A stretch of 64,000 bases of DNA. It comes from Acanthosepion pharaonis (Eukaryota; Mollusca; Cephalopoda; Sepiida; Sepiidae). Shown piece by piece: positions 21,871-32,413 of the stretch. A program made the position numbers and the translations under genes. The notes under the pieces are model-generated. The model saw only the letters and a list, made by a program, of their open reading frames with translations, had not been told where the DNA came from and ran no database searches. The DNA lies in assembly GCA_903632075.3 (NCBI GenBank), contig CAHIKZ030005207.1:322001-386000 (forward strand), given 5' to 3'. Numbering within the stretch: the first letter of the stretch is position 1; the number at the start of each line of letters is the position of its first letter.

Positions 21871-22065
21871 AAATATTTTTTTTTTCAGTCATTTCACCCC
21901 ATGCAAGGGTTACAGGGAGTGAAGAGAATGAGAAAACTAAAAATAGTAAGGAGGATTGAGGAAAAGACAAAAAAAAAAGAATGGGTTTTAGAGAACATAA
22001 AATAGTGACTGACGTTCCAATTTAAATTTTGCAGATTAAAGTTGGTGGAAAGCATGAACTTAATA
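21871..22065 (+). repeat. Dispersed repeat family D, plus copy
   Basis: Matches 5556-5750: CAGTCATTTCACCCCATGCA, GGAGTGAAGAGAATGAG, AATAGTAAGGAGGATTGAGG, GACTGACGTTCCAATTTAAA. Diverged, non-coding. Confidence 0.65.
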
Positions 22066-22084
22066 AGTTCCACAAACAATTGTG

Positions 22085-22655
22085 ATCTGTCTAAAAATGG
22101 GGATCAGTTTATAAATCGCAGATAATATAGAATTGATCATTCATTTTATATAAAGAGTTTGTTAATTAAACGTTTTCATATTTACTTTCATTGTCTGGAC
22201 TAAGAAGTGTAAGTATCTACTATCGCCACAAAATGGGGGTTCAGTTTATAAATTGCCAGTAATATAGAATTGATCCCTCACTTTATATGCATCTGACACT
22301 TGTTTTCTTAATCAAATATTGATTTACCCACAAAAGCATATTTTACAGGTTTATTAAACTTCTCTCTTGAAAATAGAAATCTGCAATGGTCACAGTCATT
22401 TGGGATCAGTCTATAAATTGATTGTTTAATGTAAAATTGGTCCCCTCAGTTTTTATATCCCACCACACTTTCTTGTTTACTGATCAAATATTGATTATCT
22501 ATAAAAGCATGTTTTCAGATTTACTTTCATTCTATGGACAATAGAAAATACAAAATGGAGAATCAGTTTATAATTTGATTGTAATATAAAATTGATCGCC
22601 CATTTTTATATCCACATGACACTTTGTTAATCAAATATTGATTACCTCCAAAAAC
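22085..22655 (+). repeat. Degenerate tandem repeat, 4 units of ~140-165 bp
   Basis: The phrase (A/T)TCAGTTTATAAAT recurs at about 22101, 22241, 22405 and 22562. Each is followed by TAATATAGAATTGATC-like sequence, TTTTATATCCACATGACACTT-like sequence and AATCAAATATTGATTACC. Divergence between units is high, so the array is old. Confidence 0.8.
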
Positions 22656-22689
22656 ATTGCAATTTTTTTTTTTTGTTTTTTTGTTTTCT

Positions 22690-22930
22690 TTTAATTTCTT
22701 ATTCAAGTTTGTTACTGAATTGATCTAGACTTTTTCTTGGAAACCGCATTTCTGCTGCTCTGATAATCTTACGTTCAGTGGTTAATATCCAGGCTTTGTA
22801 TTCATAAGTGAAGATTGACCATTTATAACAACTGAACAGATGAATTCTGTTGTTCAATTTGTTTCTGTTATCTCTTTCCACCACCTCAACTGCTCAGCAT
22901 CATAAACAAAAAGGCTTTCTTTTTTTTCTT
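22690..22930 (-). pseudogene. LINE family B RT C-terminal fragment
   Basis: The minus-strand frame at 22699-22884 reads KWSIFTYEYKAWILTTERK, IIRAAEMRFPRKSLDQF. This matches the layout (Y/F)GxExWTL...K.EAxEMWxxRRxLRISW that follows the catalytic core in many animal LINE reverse transcriptases. The key aromatic-glycine motif is mutated (TYEYKAW). No catalytic core nearby. Confidence 0.7.
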
Positions 22931-23429
22931 TTGCTATGGATTTTGATATATTTAACAGAAAATTACTTGACTTAATTCTAACTGATGTGATTTTTATCTT
23001 TCTCCATAAATTCCCATGATGCAAAATTCTTTCTGTGCCTGACTTTAGCTGAGCAATTTTGTTGTTGAATAATAGTAATAATTTTCAGCATTGCTTCATG
23101 ACTTTTAGTTGGTCTGTGCATTTTTTTTTTCTGTTCTTGACCTAAGGAAATGGCATTATCTATCATGTGTTCAGTTATTGAAGGGAAGAAATATTTTATA
23201 TCTAGTTTGGGTAATTTTGCTTTTATTCTTTCTTCTACTTTTTTCTTTTTAGATTATGGAACCAGTCTATGAAAGTTTATTTTATTGACCTCTTAACTTC
23301 ATTTTAACTCTGAGTTAATTCTTTCTAGCATTACTAGACACCTAAAGAAGGCTGGAAGATTGCTTGCTTGAGTGTTCATGTATCTACACTTTGGATGTTT
23401 GTGAGCCCAGTTGAAGATAGTCGTGGTAG
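22931..23429. other. Unassigned between two LINE relics
   Basis: The minus-strand frame at 22978-23166 has no clear family motif, though its position between two LINE family B pieces suggests mobile-element origin. Confidence 0.4.
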
Positions 23430-23720
23430 ACTCAGTCCTTGTTACTACCTTAATTCAGTTGCATGTTGCTATATTCTCACTCCCCTTCAATGTTTTAGTC
23501 CTCCTTATTGGATGATATGACCAAGAAATCAAAACTGTCTTTCCATGATGAATGACAATAGGATTCTTTCTCACTTCAGTTCCACTCAAAACTTTCTCAG
23601 TGGTCACCCTATCTAACCCTAACCCTGCAGAATTCTTTAAAAAAAACACATTTCTCTTGTTTCAATATTCTTCTCAAGCTTTGTGAATTAACATCCAGGA
23701 TTCGCATCCATAGTAAGTGT
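23430..23720 (-). pseudogene. LINE family B RT C-terminal fragment, second copy
   Basis: On the minus strand, over shifting frames: YYGCESWMLIHKA at about 23670-23715, then LEKNIETREM, then DRVTTEKVLSGTEVRKNPI and LISWSYHPIRRT at 23455-23600. The order YGCESWxL, LE..IE..EM, DRVTxExVLxxxxVRxxL is that of an animal LINE ORF2 C-terminus. The reading frame shifts at least twice. The TAACCCTAACCCT word at about 23612 lies inside this decayed coding region. Confidence 0.75.
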
Positions 23721-23839
23721 CCATGGTTAAATGTAAATAAATGGCAGAACTGTAATGGCAAATAAATAGATAAAGAAAAGTTCAGAAGTTTGGGCAAGAT
23801 AACAAACAAAGAAAAAGTAAATGAACAGTTCAATTTTTT

Positions 23840-24060
23840 AAAAATATTTCTGGTATTATAACCTATTTTTACACTTTCATAGTGTTTTGACCCCAGTTTA
23901 GGGGTTAACTATTTACGCATAGCTGGGATCCTAACAGGTGCTACCACCCTGGGTCAAGGTGGACCTGGAAACACCAGCAATTAAGAGGTGGTTCCACACT
24001 CATCAAAACCTGATGATCAGAGGCCTTGCTGTTGGATGTAGTTTATAGTCATAACCAGAC
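23840..24060 (-). mobile_element. SINE-like family S2, partial
   Basis: Shares with 51180-51330 nearly the whole stretch ACCTATTTTTACACTTTCAT, AGTGTTTTGACNCCAGTTT, CACCAGCAATTAAGAGGTGG and TCAAAACCTGATGATC. It also shares GCTACCACCCTGGGTCA with 11860 and 26450. The tail shared with the 5S SINE is missing. Confidence 0.65.
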
Positions 24061-25001
24061 TTCTGACTTCAAGACAAGACAGACCGGGACTGAGACAGAT
24101 GAAACTGAGAACCAGCCTATTTTATTGGCTAGGAAGAAATCCCAGCATGCATTTGCATGCTTCTGTCTATGCAGAGGGGAATGTCTTTTTGCAATCATTC
24201 CATATAGGATGTTTTCTAGATAGTGTACTTTACTGTGGCATTAGTGATGATCAATCTAAATGAATTATTACCATGAGAAGACATTTGTGCAAGGAGATTG
24301 GTGCTTAACAATCATTTTAGGGAGTCTATAACTGTGATGTATTGGTTAGCATGATGACGGCTCATTCAAAACAGTTGATACTGGAACCAGTGCAACTGAC
24401 CATTTAGGCTAAATGCCTATCAAGATGCAACAGAAGGTCATCGATGATATTGCAAATCCTGTAAACATTATCAAAGTTTTAGAAATGATTTTTTCTTTGC
24501 TAACAGCAGATTAACTCGAAAGCAAATAATGTGTTATGTCCATTGCTGGAGTCATAACATAACATATCAAGCGTAAACTGTGTTGATTCTGAGGTGTTGT
24601 TCATGTCACATCTTGACAACTTCATGTCGTATCAGCCACGTGTTTTCAGCATTTATTTGCTGCATAGTCCACCATTAGCCATTGTAACAATGTTTAATTG
24701 TAATAAACATATATACTTTGATCTTATTGATTTTATGCCATTCTGGGAGTGGTAGTTTATTTTACACCACTTAAGTGAATGATGAAAGCCATTCTGGCAA
24801 TGACAAAAGACCTGGTAAAGATGTCAGCATTTCTGCGATGTATTGGACCACGTTTATTGAAGAATTAAATCTCCAGAACTTTTTAGTAACAAATGCACCC
24901 AGTCACAATTTACTGCCTAGAAGTGAAACAGATCATTACTTCAATCTTATTGTCAAACCCAAATTCTGGGTGTTATTGGGAAAAGAAATTAACAGTATAT
25001 G
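24061..25001. other. Unassigned 0.9-kb stretch
   Basis: 24060-24110 (AGACAAGACAGACCGGGACT) is the reverse of sequence at 60630-60660, so an interspersed fragment is present. The frame at 24775-25014 (80 codons) shows no motif I recognise. It runs out where the family T SINE begins. Confidence 0.45.
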
Positions 25002-25482
25002 TCTATATTTCTGAGATGAGGTATTATGTACATTATTTACATTATTCGGACTATTGTCCTCATCTTTGTCGCTACATTTATTACAACGTTTCGGCCATTG
25101 TACGCTCCAGCCTTCTTCAGGTGGTTGGAATGTCAAACTGAACCCTTTATTTCGCTCACTGGAGTAGACTGTTCTAGGTTCCACATGCCATGTTTAATGG
25201 ATGTCAGTTATCAGTTATCTCCTGTTGATACCCCTCTCCAAGTTCTCCACTGCCTTAACCGGGACATATTCTCAAGGACACATGGCACAGTGGATATAGG
25301 CATTAGTTAGATCCATTGACAGGACCCAAAGAGTGTGAGTTCAATACCCAGTGAGTGAAATAAAGAGTTCAGTTTGACATTCCAACCACCTGAAGAAGAC
25401 CGGATCATACAACAGCTGAAATGTTGCAATAAATGTGGCGACAATGATGAGGACAATAGACCAAATAAAGTAAATAGAAATT
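25002..25482. mobile_element. Head-to-head pair of tRNA-derived SINEs, family T
   Basis: The plus copy is 25270-25482. Its tRNA-like head is ACATGGCACAGTGGAT (A-box-like) to GTGAGTTCAATACCC (B-box-like), followed by a body with GACATTCCAACCACCTGAAG and the tail monomer GATGAGGACAATAGACC. The minus copy is 25002-25269. It reads ATAACTGACATCCATTAAAC, the same GACATTCCAACCACCTGAAG (25111-25135 reversed), CTGAAGA...GGCCGAAACGTTGT and the tail CTCATCTCAGAAATATAGAC. Together they form an inverted repeat with ~130-bp arms. The tail is the monomer of the ~100-bp arrays. Confidence 0.8.
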
Positions 25483-25509
25483 AACAGTTATCCAAAATTC
25501 AGAATTTTT

Positions 25510-25900
25510 GTTTTTTTAATCAATTCATTCCAAGTAAGGCAATAATGTTACTAAGACACAAGGAGCTACTGGGAGTGAAAGACTTTAGAAGGAACCGGAA
25601 ACAAGGGATAAACCTCTACTCCTGTTCAAAAGACCAGGGAGGAATTTGCATTGGATGATAGACAAATCAATCTACTCTAATTGAAGAAAAAAACAATAAA
25701 TAGTAAATAAAATTTCAGAGTTTAGATGGAGACATTAGAAGTTGAAGTAGACTTTGGAAGGAATCAGAAACCCAATCCTAAAAAGGAAACAAGAGATAAA
25801 CGTCTACTCCTGTTCAAAAGACCAAGGAGGAGTATGAACTGGATGATAGACAAACTTATCTACTCCTATTGAAGGAAAAATATAAATAGCAAATAAAATT
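25510..25900 (+). repeat. Family D fragment plus tandem family G copies
   Basis: 25510-25590 shares AAGTAAGGCAATAATGTTAC and GGAGCTACTGGGAGTG with family D. 25590-25880 holds two units about 195 bp apart: GATAAACCTCTACTCCTGTT at about 25607 and GATAAACGTCTACTCCTGTT at about 25795. The second recurs reversed at 3715-3960. Confidence 0.7.
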
Positions 25901-25944
25901 TCGAAGCCTGACACATTGGAAGGAGGCTCATTTATTGATTGATT

Positions 25945-26200
25945 TGGGGTTTTTTATGGCTTATAAACCCTTTCTGTGTTATTTAAAGCCAAATATATTT
26001 TGGAATAACAATCTTTTGAGAGAAATAATGTTTTTCTTATAGATGCAAGTTCTACTATTTAATCCATATCTTGGGTCATGAGATGGATTCATACCTTTCC
26101 AAAGAGTATTTGTGCATAAAAAATGTAATGAACCTAAATGGAATTAGAACTCAGCTTTTCAATTTCTTATGCCAAACCACAATCCACTATACCACCTGTG
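25945..26200 (-). mobile_element. 5S/tRNA composite SINE, 5' truncated
   Basis: Contains the tail and body words of 15718-15960: TTATGGCTTATAAACC, GTTATTTAAAGCCA, ATGAGATGGATTCATACCTT, GTATTTGTGCATAAAA. It ends at the tRNA-like block (GGTGGTATAGTGGATTGTGG on the minus strand). The 5S head is absent; family S2 sequence begins right after. Confidence 0.75.
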
Positions 26201-26204
26201 GGGT

Positions 26205-26512
26205 TGATTGGTTGATTTTGTTTAGTGGAACATCAACATCTCTATGGGTTATTTAATGCTTAAATGTAAATAATTTGAACATACTGTTAAACTAAATCTA
26301 TTTTGAACACAATTATATGCCTTCAACTACAGATAAACTGTATTCATAATATTTTTTATACAAAAATTAATTGCTGGTATTTTTACTATAAAAATTCATT
26401 TTTATAGATTCACTGTTTTATATTTGCCCATAGTTCAGACCTTAATAGGTGTTACCACCACTGGGCCAGGATGAACCTGAGAACAGCAGCAGTTAAGAGG
26501 TGTACACCACCT
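26205..26512 (-). mobile_element. SINE-like family S2
   Basis: Matches 11420-11945. The tail AGTGGAACATCAACATCTCT then ATGGGTTATTTAATGC lies at 26222-26260. The head block GTTACCACCACTGGGCC, AACAGCAGCAGTTAAGAGGT lies at 26440-26505. Confidence 0.7.
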
Positions 26513-26941
26513 GGAATGAGGTAACAAAGAATATTAAGAAATTATGAAATATTAAAAAAAAAATAAAAATAAAAAACGTTAATAATAACCCAGAACTTAT
26601 ACAGGGAGCTCACTGCCTGCATACCAATTTGCGTAGCTACACAAAAATAGAATGGGGCATACTCCAGTGATGTGTTTTCTACACCAGATTTATTCCCTCT
26701 CCACGAGGAGGATATATTTAGATGGGTAGAGACTGTACCAGGATTTATATTAACCATTTCAGATGTGAAGATGACAGTGTGTTGATGATTATCAATTTTT
26801 ACAAGTAGATTTTCTAAAATATATCTAATCACTTGTAATCCCCAAAGAGGTAAATTTGGAAAGAAAAATCAATTTACTCTCTTATAAAATGAAACTGTTA
26901 TACTAAAATTTCAATGGATTTTGAGATACATCAATTGCACT
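26513..26941. other. Unassigned stretch
   Basis: No gene or repeat relation recognised. The minus-strand frame at 26542-26832 has no motif. Confidence 0.5.
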
Positions 26942-27190
26942 AACATCAAATATTGAAAGTTTTCAACAATGTATTCAGAACTCCAGAGAGTTTGAAATTG
27001 AATTCTTTTAAGGCCTGATAAGTAAACATCAAATATTCAAAGTTTTCAACAATGTATTCGGAACTCCAGAGAGTTTGAAATTGAATTCTTTTAAGGCCTG
27101 ATAAGTAAACATCAAATATTCAAAGTTTTCAACAATGTATTCGGAACTCCAGAGAGTTTGAAATTGAATTCTTTTAAGGCCTGATAAGGT
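26942..27190 (+). repeat. 83-bp tandem triplication
   Basis: The word AACATCAAATATT(C/G)AAAG starts at about 26942, 27025 and 27108, exactly 83 bp apart. Units 2 and 3 are virtually identical and unit 1 has two or so differences, so the event looks recent. Confidence 0.95.
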
Positions 27191-27621
27191 TAACACCAAG
27201 ATTTTCAGTGCCCTTACTAAATATCATTTTTATTAGTCTTTGCAATAGAGATTCGAGAGAAATGCTTCAAGCCATGTTCCTACAGGCATCATGAAATTTT
27301 CTACTGACCAAATTTATAAATGTCTTCTGTATTGGCACCATAGATATAGAATTTGGATTATGTATTCTTCCTAAAGAAGCTTAAATCAATGGCTCTGGTA
27401 TTATCTTTATTATCCTTTGTTTAACAAGACATTTATCTGATTTGAGATAAGCTTTGCTAAGAAGCATCTTCGGTTTTGCCATCCATTAAGAAAGTCAAGA
27501 ATTATTGACAGAATTCAAAATGCATTTTCCATTCCATATTTTCAAATTCTAACTCTAACTATTTGTCTCTTCTTATTATCAGGTCTGATTTTTTTCTATT
27601 CACTAAATGTTCACTCAATAC
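27191..27621. other. Unassigned stretch
   Basis: Nothing recognised. Confidence 0.5.
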
Positions 27622-27700
27622 GAGGCTCAAGAGCCACTCAAACTAGAGGGTTATTGAATGGGATTGTTGTCTGAACGTAAGAAGAGGAAACATCAGTAAA
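27622..27700 (-). mobile_element. LINE family A extreme 3' end
   Basis: CGAGGCTCAAGAGCCACTCA at about 27620-27640 is the reverse complement of the family A terminus (GAGTGGCTCTTG). Only the last ~80 bp is present. Confidence 0.6.
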
Positions 27701-27764
27701 GTTTTTCTACTTGAGAAATTCAATGACATATTCATATTTATTTTTTATTATAGTTTAGCAAATA

Positions 27765-28140
27765 CAAGGCCCAAGAGCCACTCATATAAGAGCATTATTG
27801 AATAATGTGATAAGGTAGAAGAAGGTGAAGATTGTCAGGATAAGGTGGATATATAGAAATTGACCCTAGACTTGAGGAAGCTAAGATTATAATATTCAGG
27901 GAATTTGATCCACAGTTCTTGGTAGAAAGCTATCAGAGTTAAGCTTCCACTTTACAAATGGAATATGAAGAAAATGTGAGGGATGTGACTCTTTGAAGAT
28001 AGCATGGCAAATCTTAGCTGTAAAGGTCTGAACTGGAGCTCATCTGAACATTTGCCATGTAAATAGAGTAGTGATAGGCTTGCAATATTGCTTCTTTGGG
28101 AAAGAGGCTGCAGATTGGAGATTAAGTTTTCTTATCAAAA
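27765..28140 (-). pseudogene. LINE family A RT C-terminus and 3' end
   Basis: On the minus strand: NLQSAASFPKKQYCKPITTL, FTWQMFR, CHAIFKESHPSHFLHIPFV, KWKLNSDSFLPRTVD, then a frame-shifted SLPQV.GQF and the terminus GAGTGGCTCTTGGGCCTTGT at 27765-27785. This is a ~375-bp family A fragment with several stops, the best view of the consensus layout in the window. Confidence 0.8.
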
Positions 28141-28144
28141 GACT

Positions 28145-28180
28145 TTGAAAAAAAAATATATATATATCTATATCTATATT
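28145..28180 (+). repeat. Short (TA)n/TATC microsatellite
   Basis: A run of TATATATATC(TATATC) between a poly-A stretch and the LINE relic that follows. Confidence 0.85.
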
Positions 28181-28184
28181 ATCC

Positions 28185-29590
28185 TGACGAACACCTATTT
28201 AAAGTACAAAGAATGCCGCAAAGTCTCTTGGAGACACCCCCGTTCTCAACACTGGCACCAGCTTGACCTTGTCATCACCAGGAATAGACCTAAGGAACAT
28301 TCTTCATACTCATAGCTTCCACAGTGGAGACTGTGACACAGACCACTCCCTAGTAGGCTACAAAGTGAGACTGACAGCCAAGAAAATACATTGCTCCAAA
28401 ACCAAGAGCCTCCCTCACATCAACACCTGTCGCTCCAATGACCCTGACAGCTCACGCCGCTTCCAAACTACCTTTAGCATGAAGATTGACACATCCTCCT
28501 CAGTGCCACTGACATCAACAGCAGATATACACCACACTCATGCCATATACACCTTAGCCCCCTGTATTAGAGGATCATCAAAATCGGACTGGTATAAGAT
28601 GCGTAGCCCTCTGAGCCAAGAGACAAGCACTTCTGGCCTACAAGCAAAACCCTGTGTCGGTACCCACAATACCCCTCAGAGCTGCTTGCAGCAAAGGCCA
28701 ACAGGCTGCATGCCACTTTCGCCCAACGACTACTGGCTGAACCTGTGAAGGATCCAGACGGCTGCCAACGGTGGAAATGCAAGAGCATGTGCGGCATCAA
28801 AACCGCCACCGACCCCACCCCCATCAACAAGGCTCTGCTGAAGTCCAAGACAGGATAGGTAATTACAGACCAGGGCAAGCAGCTATAGTGCTGGGAATAG
28901 CACTACCTGGAGCTGTATGCAACCGAGAATGTAGTGACTGATTCCACCCTTGATGCCTTGCCCAGTTTCCCAGTCATGGAGCAGTTGGATACCCCACCCT
29001 TTGCAGAAGAACTTGGAAAAGCCATCAACTGTCTCTCCTGTGGGAAGGCCCCTGGGAAAGACGGGATCCCATCAGAAGTTCTACAGCTATATTTAGCTGT
29101 CCCCCCACGAGGGGTCGCATGTGGCACAAGGCCGAGTTTTACGTGGTCTACCCGAGCCGTAGGCCTGGCCAAAAATACTAACCTTTCGAATTAGGTAGGT
29201 TTGAGAGCTGTCACATCGAGCGAAACCTTGCCCTTGACAAAGCTTCGTCCAGGTCCTCCCTATTAATGCAGAGTTTGACAGACGGCGGTTGCTGTAAGGT
29301 TGGTACAGCTAGTACACCTTCCACAACTACACAGAGGTCCTCCAACGTGCTGGCATCCCCAGCCTGTTCTCGCTGCTCTGCCAAAGACGTATCAGATGGC
29401 TGGGGCACATACGCCGCATGGGTACCGGCTGCATCCCAAAAGTCACCTTTGAAGAGCCACAGTCAGAGACAGCATTACGATTGCAGAAGCCGCGAGGGAA
29501 GATCAGCAGGCAGTGAAGAGAGCCAGAAGAAAAGCAAGGAGAGTCCCCGTCTCTGTGTCATCCAGTTTCATCTGTGTCAAGTGTCTCCAC
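28185..29590 (+). pseudogene. LINE endonuclease/reverse transcriptase relic with core deletion
   Basis: This is a non-LTR retrotransposon ORF2 relic, less AT-rich than its surroundings. KVSWRHPRSQHWHQLDLVIT at 28225-28275 and DCDTDHSLVGYKVRLTAKK at about 28330-28390 are the end of the apurinic-type endonuclease, DTDH being the late catalytic Asp-His motif. LLAAKANRLHATFAQRLLAE and DPDGCQRWKCKSMCGIKTA follow in another frame. ENVVTDSTLDALPSFPVMEQ and ELGKAINCLSCGKAPGKDGI at 28925-29065 are the start of the RT domain. The polymerase palm is missing. C-terminal EVLQRAGIPSLFSLLCQRR then IRWLGHIRRM lies at 29330-29420. Frameshifts occur throughout. The 29096-29215 segment fits neither part. Confidence 0.85.
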
Positions 29591-29592
29591 AA

Positions 29593-29680
29593 CCATAACC
29601 AGGTATTGAACTCACACTTTTTGGGTCCTGTCCCTGAATCTAACTAACTACTGTGCCATGTGTCCTTGAGGACATCTGTT
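29593..29680 (-). mobile_element. tRNA-derived SINE head, family T
   Basis: On the minus strand: GGACACATGGCACAGTAGTT, GACAGGACCCAAAAAGTGTG, AGTTCAATACCTGGTTATGG. It matches the head at 25270-25352. It abuts the end of the LINE relic. Confidence 0.75.
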
Positions 29681-30249
29681 TATGAATTTCTGGGTATTAT
29701 AAACCTAATGTCTTCAGAAACCATTTTTAACCAGTGCTCATATTGTAATTTTTGCTGTTATCATACCATGTTTTTACCAGAGCTCATATTGAAATTTTTC
29801 TTGTTGTTATTATTATTGCTTTTTCTCTAGCACTCCTTATTACTGGTTCCCATATTGTATTTATTTCTATGCTTGGTCGGTTCAGGAGATTTTTGCTGCC
29901 TAGCATATGTGCTGATTCCTTAAGTTTACAAATTTTCCAATGATGTTCTTGGTCTATGATCTCGATCTGATCTCACAGAGGGTGGCAATCTCCCTTTTCT
30001 CACCATATGTGGTCAGCCACACCTGATTTTTCCACTGCCCATTGTGTTACAGCTTTCTGGTGTTCTTGAAGCCTTACTTTCAGCAGACAGTCTGTCTCCC
30101 TTTTATATTTGATTCTGCAGCTGCATGGATAGCGTACACACTGTCTTTAGTCATGTTCTCCTCTATCAGGAGGGGCCTTTACTCAGGAGAGATATCTGCG
30201 AAGTATCATCCCGCTTTTTAAGGTAGTCCTGATGTTATATGAACCACAG
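29681..30249. other. Unassigned stretch
   Basis: No gene seen. Contains two similar ~35-bp phrases (CATATTGNAATTTTT) near 29738 and 29788, probably a minor local duplication. Confidence 0.45.
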
Positions 30250-30620
30250 ATCCTTTGTATTTTTGGCAGGTTATTTAAAGACTGAAAATATTTTGAGGTT
30301 GAAATTTTTTAGAGATAAAGATTTGCTTATATATCCTTATACTTAATGGTGTACTAATTCTTACTAATTAACCCATAGCTGGGAGGAGAAGAGATAGATT
30401 TATACCTTTCCCAAAGGCATTTGCATATGAGTGAGTACAACTAACCTGACTGGGATTGGAACTCTGGTCTCTGATTTCCAATTCTAAGCTACTATCCTTT
30501 ACACGATCCACACATCCAAGCTTACAGCATCTGTTATTTCCAAACAGTCCCCCATTTAAGTACTGACCAGTATTGACATTGCTTAACTTCTGTGATCATA
30601 TGCGAACTGTAAACCCATGT
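30250..30620 (-). mobile_element. Composite 5S rRNA/tRNA-derived SINE
   Basis: On the minus strand the 5S-like head (30510-30620) reads TGATCACAGAAGTTAAGCAA, GGTCAGTACTTAAATGGG, GGAAATAACAGATGCTGTAA, GCTTGGATGTG. The tRNA-like block follows with CAATCCCAGTCAGG, then the body (AACCCATAGCTGGGAGGAGA, plus strand 30379-30398). The first ~30 nt of the 5S part are diverged. Confidence 0.8.
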
Positions 30621-30837
30621 GTTTATTCATATATAAATATAAAGAAGAATGTTTATAAATTTATTTACTGTTTTATGATATCCTGAGTGTAGATAGAAAT
30701 CTATTATATATACATGTGATAAATATCTAAGAAGAATAATGCAACTGAGAAGAGATGTATAAATTACATTAATTTTACGTGTTTATATTTTCAGCTCGAA
30801 GAACTTTTGCCAGAAAAAGCTCAATAGATAACCTATT
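30621..30837. other. Unassigned short stretch
   Basis: AT-rich, nothing recognised. Confidence 0.5.
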
Positions 30838-31790
30838 TCTCAGATGAAGTATTGTAACTATTTACACTATTTACATTGTTTGGACTGTTGTCCTCATCTT
30901 TATTGCCATATTCACTTTCAACATCTGTCTCTATTTCTCAGATGTATTGTAACTATTTACACTATTTACATTGTTGGACTATTTGTCCTCATCTTTATTA
31001 CCATATTCACCTTCAACATCTATCTCTATTTCTCAGATGAGTATTCTAACTATCTACATTGTTTGGACATTGTCCTCATCTTTTATTCATATTCACCTTC
31101 AACATCTGTCTCTATTTCTCAGATGAGGTATTGTAACCTTTACACTATTTACATTGTTTGGACTGTTTTCCTCATTTTATTGCCATATTCACCTTCAACA
31201 TCTCTCTATTTCTCAGATAAGTATTCTAACTATCTACATTGTTTGGACTGTTGTCCTCATCTTTATTATATTCCCCCTTCAACATCTATCTCTATTTCTC
31301 AGATGAGTATTGTAACTATTTACACTATTTACATTGTTTGGACTGTTGTCCTCATCTTTATTCCATATTCACCTTCAACATCTGTCTCTATTTCTCAGAT
31401 GAGGTGTGTAACTATTTTATTTACATTGTTTTAACTATTTATTCACTATTTACATTACACACTACATTGTTTGGACTGTTGTCCTCATCTTTTCCATATT
31501 GCCACTACGGCTTTCTTCAGGAACATGTAACTATTTCATTGTTCAGATTTCTCAGATGAGGTGTTGTAACTATTTACACTATTTTACATTGTTTGGACTG
31601 TTGTCCTCATCTTTACTTCATTTTATATTCACAACATTTCAACTTTTTATTTTACACTTTACAATTTTTCTTCAGGATCTGTCTATATTTCTGAGCTCAG
31701 TTATTATTAACTATTTACATTGTTCATTCTCTGACTGTTATCCTCATTTTTTTTGCCATCTATTCATAATGACATTTTATTTTAAACCGT
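30838..31790 (-). repeat. ~80-105-bp tandem array, about 10 units
   Basis: Reverse orientation of the 1319-1685 array. Units carry TTTCTCAGATGAG(G)TATTGTA, ACTATTTACATTGTTTGGAC, TGTTGTCCTCATCTTTATT and CATATTCACCTTCAACATCT. Unit length varies through loss of internal words. Toward the right, units become irregular and one contains TCTTCAG at 31514-31520, the CTGAAGA core on the minus strand. Plus-strand frames across it (for example 196 codons) are artefacts of repetition. Confidence 0.92.
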
Positions 31791-32330
31791 GTGCTCAAAT
31801 TTTATAATGTTGCTAGTAATTTGTCTCTATTTTGGTTACGAATATTTTCCTTTGTCTCTAACCACAACAGTTCCCCAGATAATTTTCCTATAGGATACAT
31901 AAATGACCCTGAACATAAAAACGGACCTGATTTCCAACCAAGTCAAAATTTCTGAATTTCTGTTGGAGACAATATTATCTTTTATTTTTTCTCTGTTTAA
32001 TTTCTTTTAGATTTTCCTAAAAAAAAATACTTCTCTGTAAATCTGGCTCATTACTTATATTTTTACTTTCAATCAATTATGGTCATTCTATTCTTTGCTG
32101 GATTCAGTTTCTGTCTATAAATTGATCATGGCCTTTTAAAAAAAAGAAAGAAACCATTAAAGATCAATCAGCTCTGATATCAATAATAATTTATGGTTCA
32201 GCATTGATCTCAATTTTATAGCAAGGTTTGTTTGTTACAAACAATATTACCTAATACTCTTTTTATTAATCCATTTCCATCTTGTGCATAGAGGCTTATT
32301 TTCAATTTTCATCTAATACCTTACAGCCAT
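31791..32330. other. Unassigned stretch
   Basis: No gene or repeat recognised before the AT-rich array. Confidence 0.5.
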
Positions 32331-32380
32331 TTATACATATAAAAATATATATATATGTTTCAAATATATATATATCTCAA

Positions 32381-32413
<33 letters not shown>

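Noticed and set aside
23612..23624. Telomere-like TAACCCTAACCCT
   Set aside because: Only two units, inside a decayed LINE coding region; not an interstitial telomere array.
24775..25014. 80-codon ORF beginning MNDESHSGNDKRPG
   Set aside because: No family motif, no homologous phrase elsewhere in the window, and its end runs into the family T SINE.
30844..31807. Plus-strand ORFs of 85-196 codons
   Set aside because: Translation of the ~100-bp tandem array; the frame shifts with unit length.
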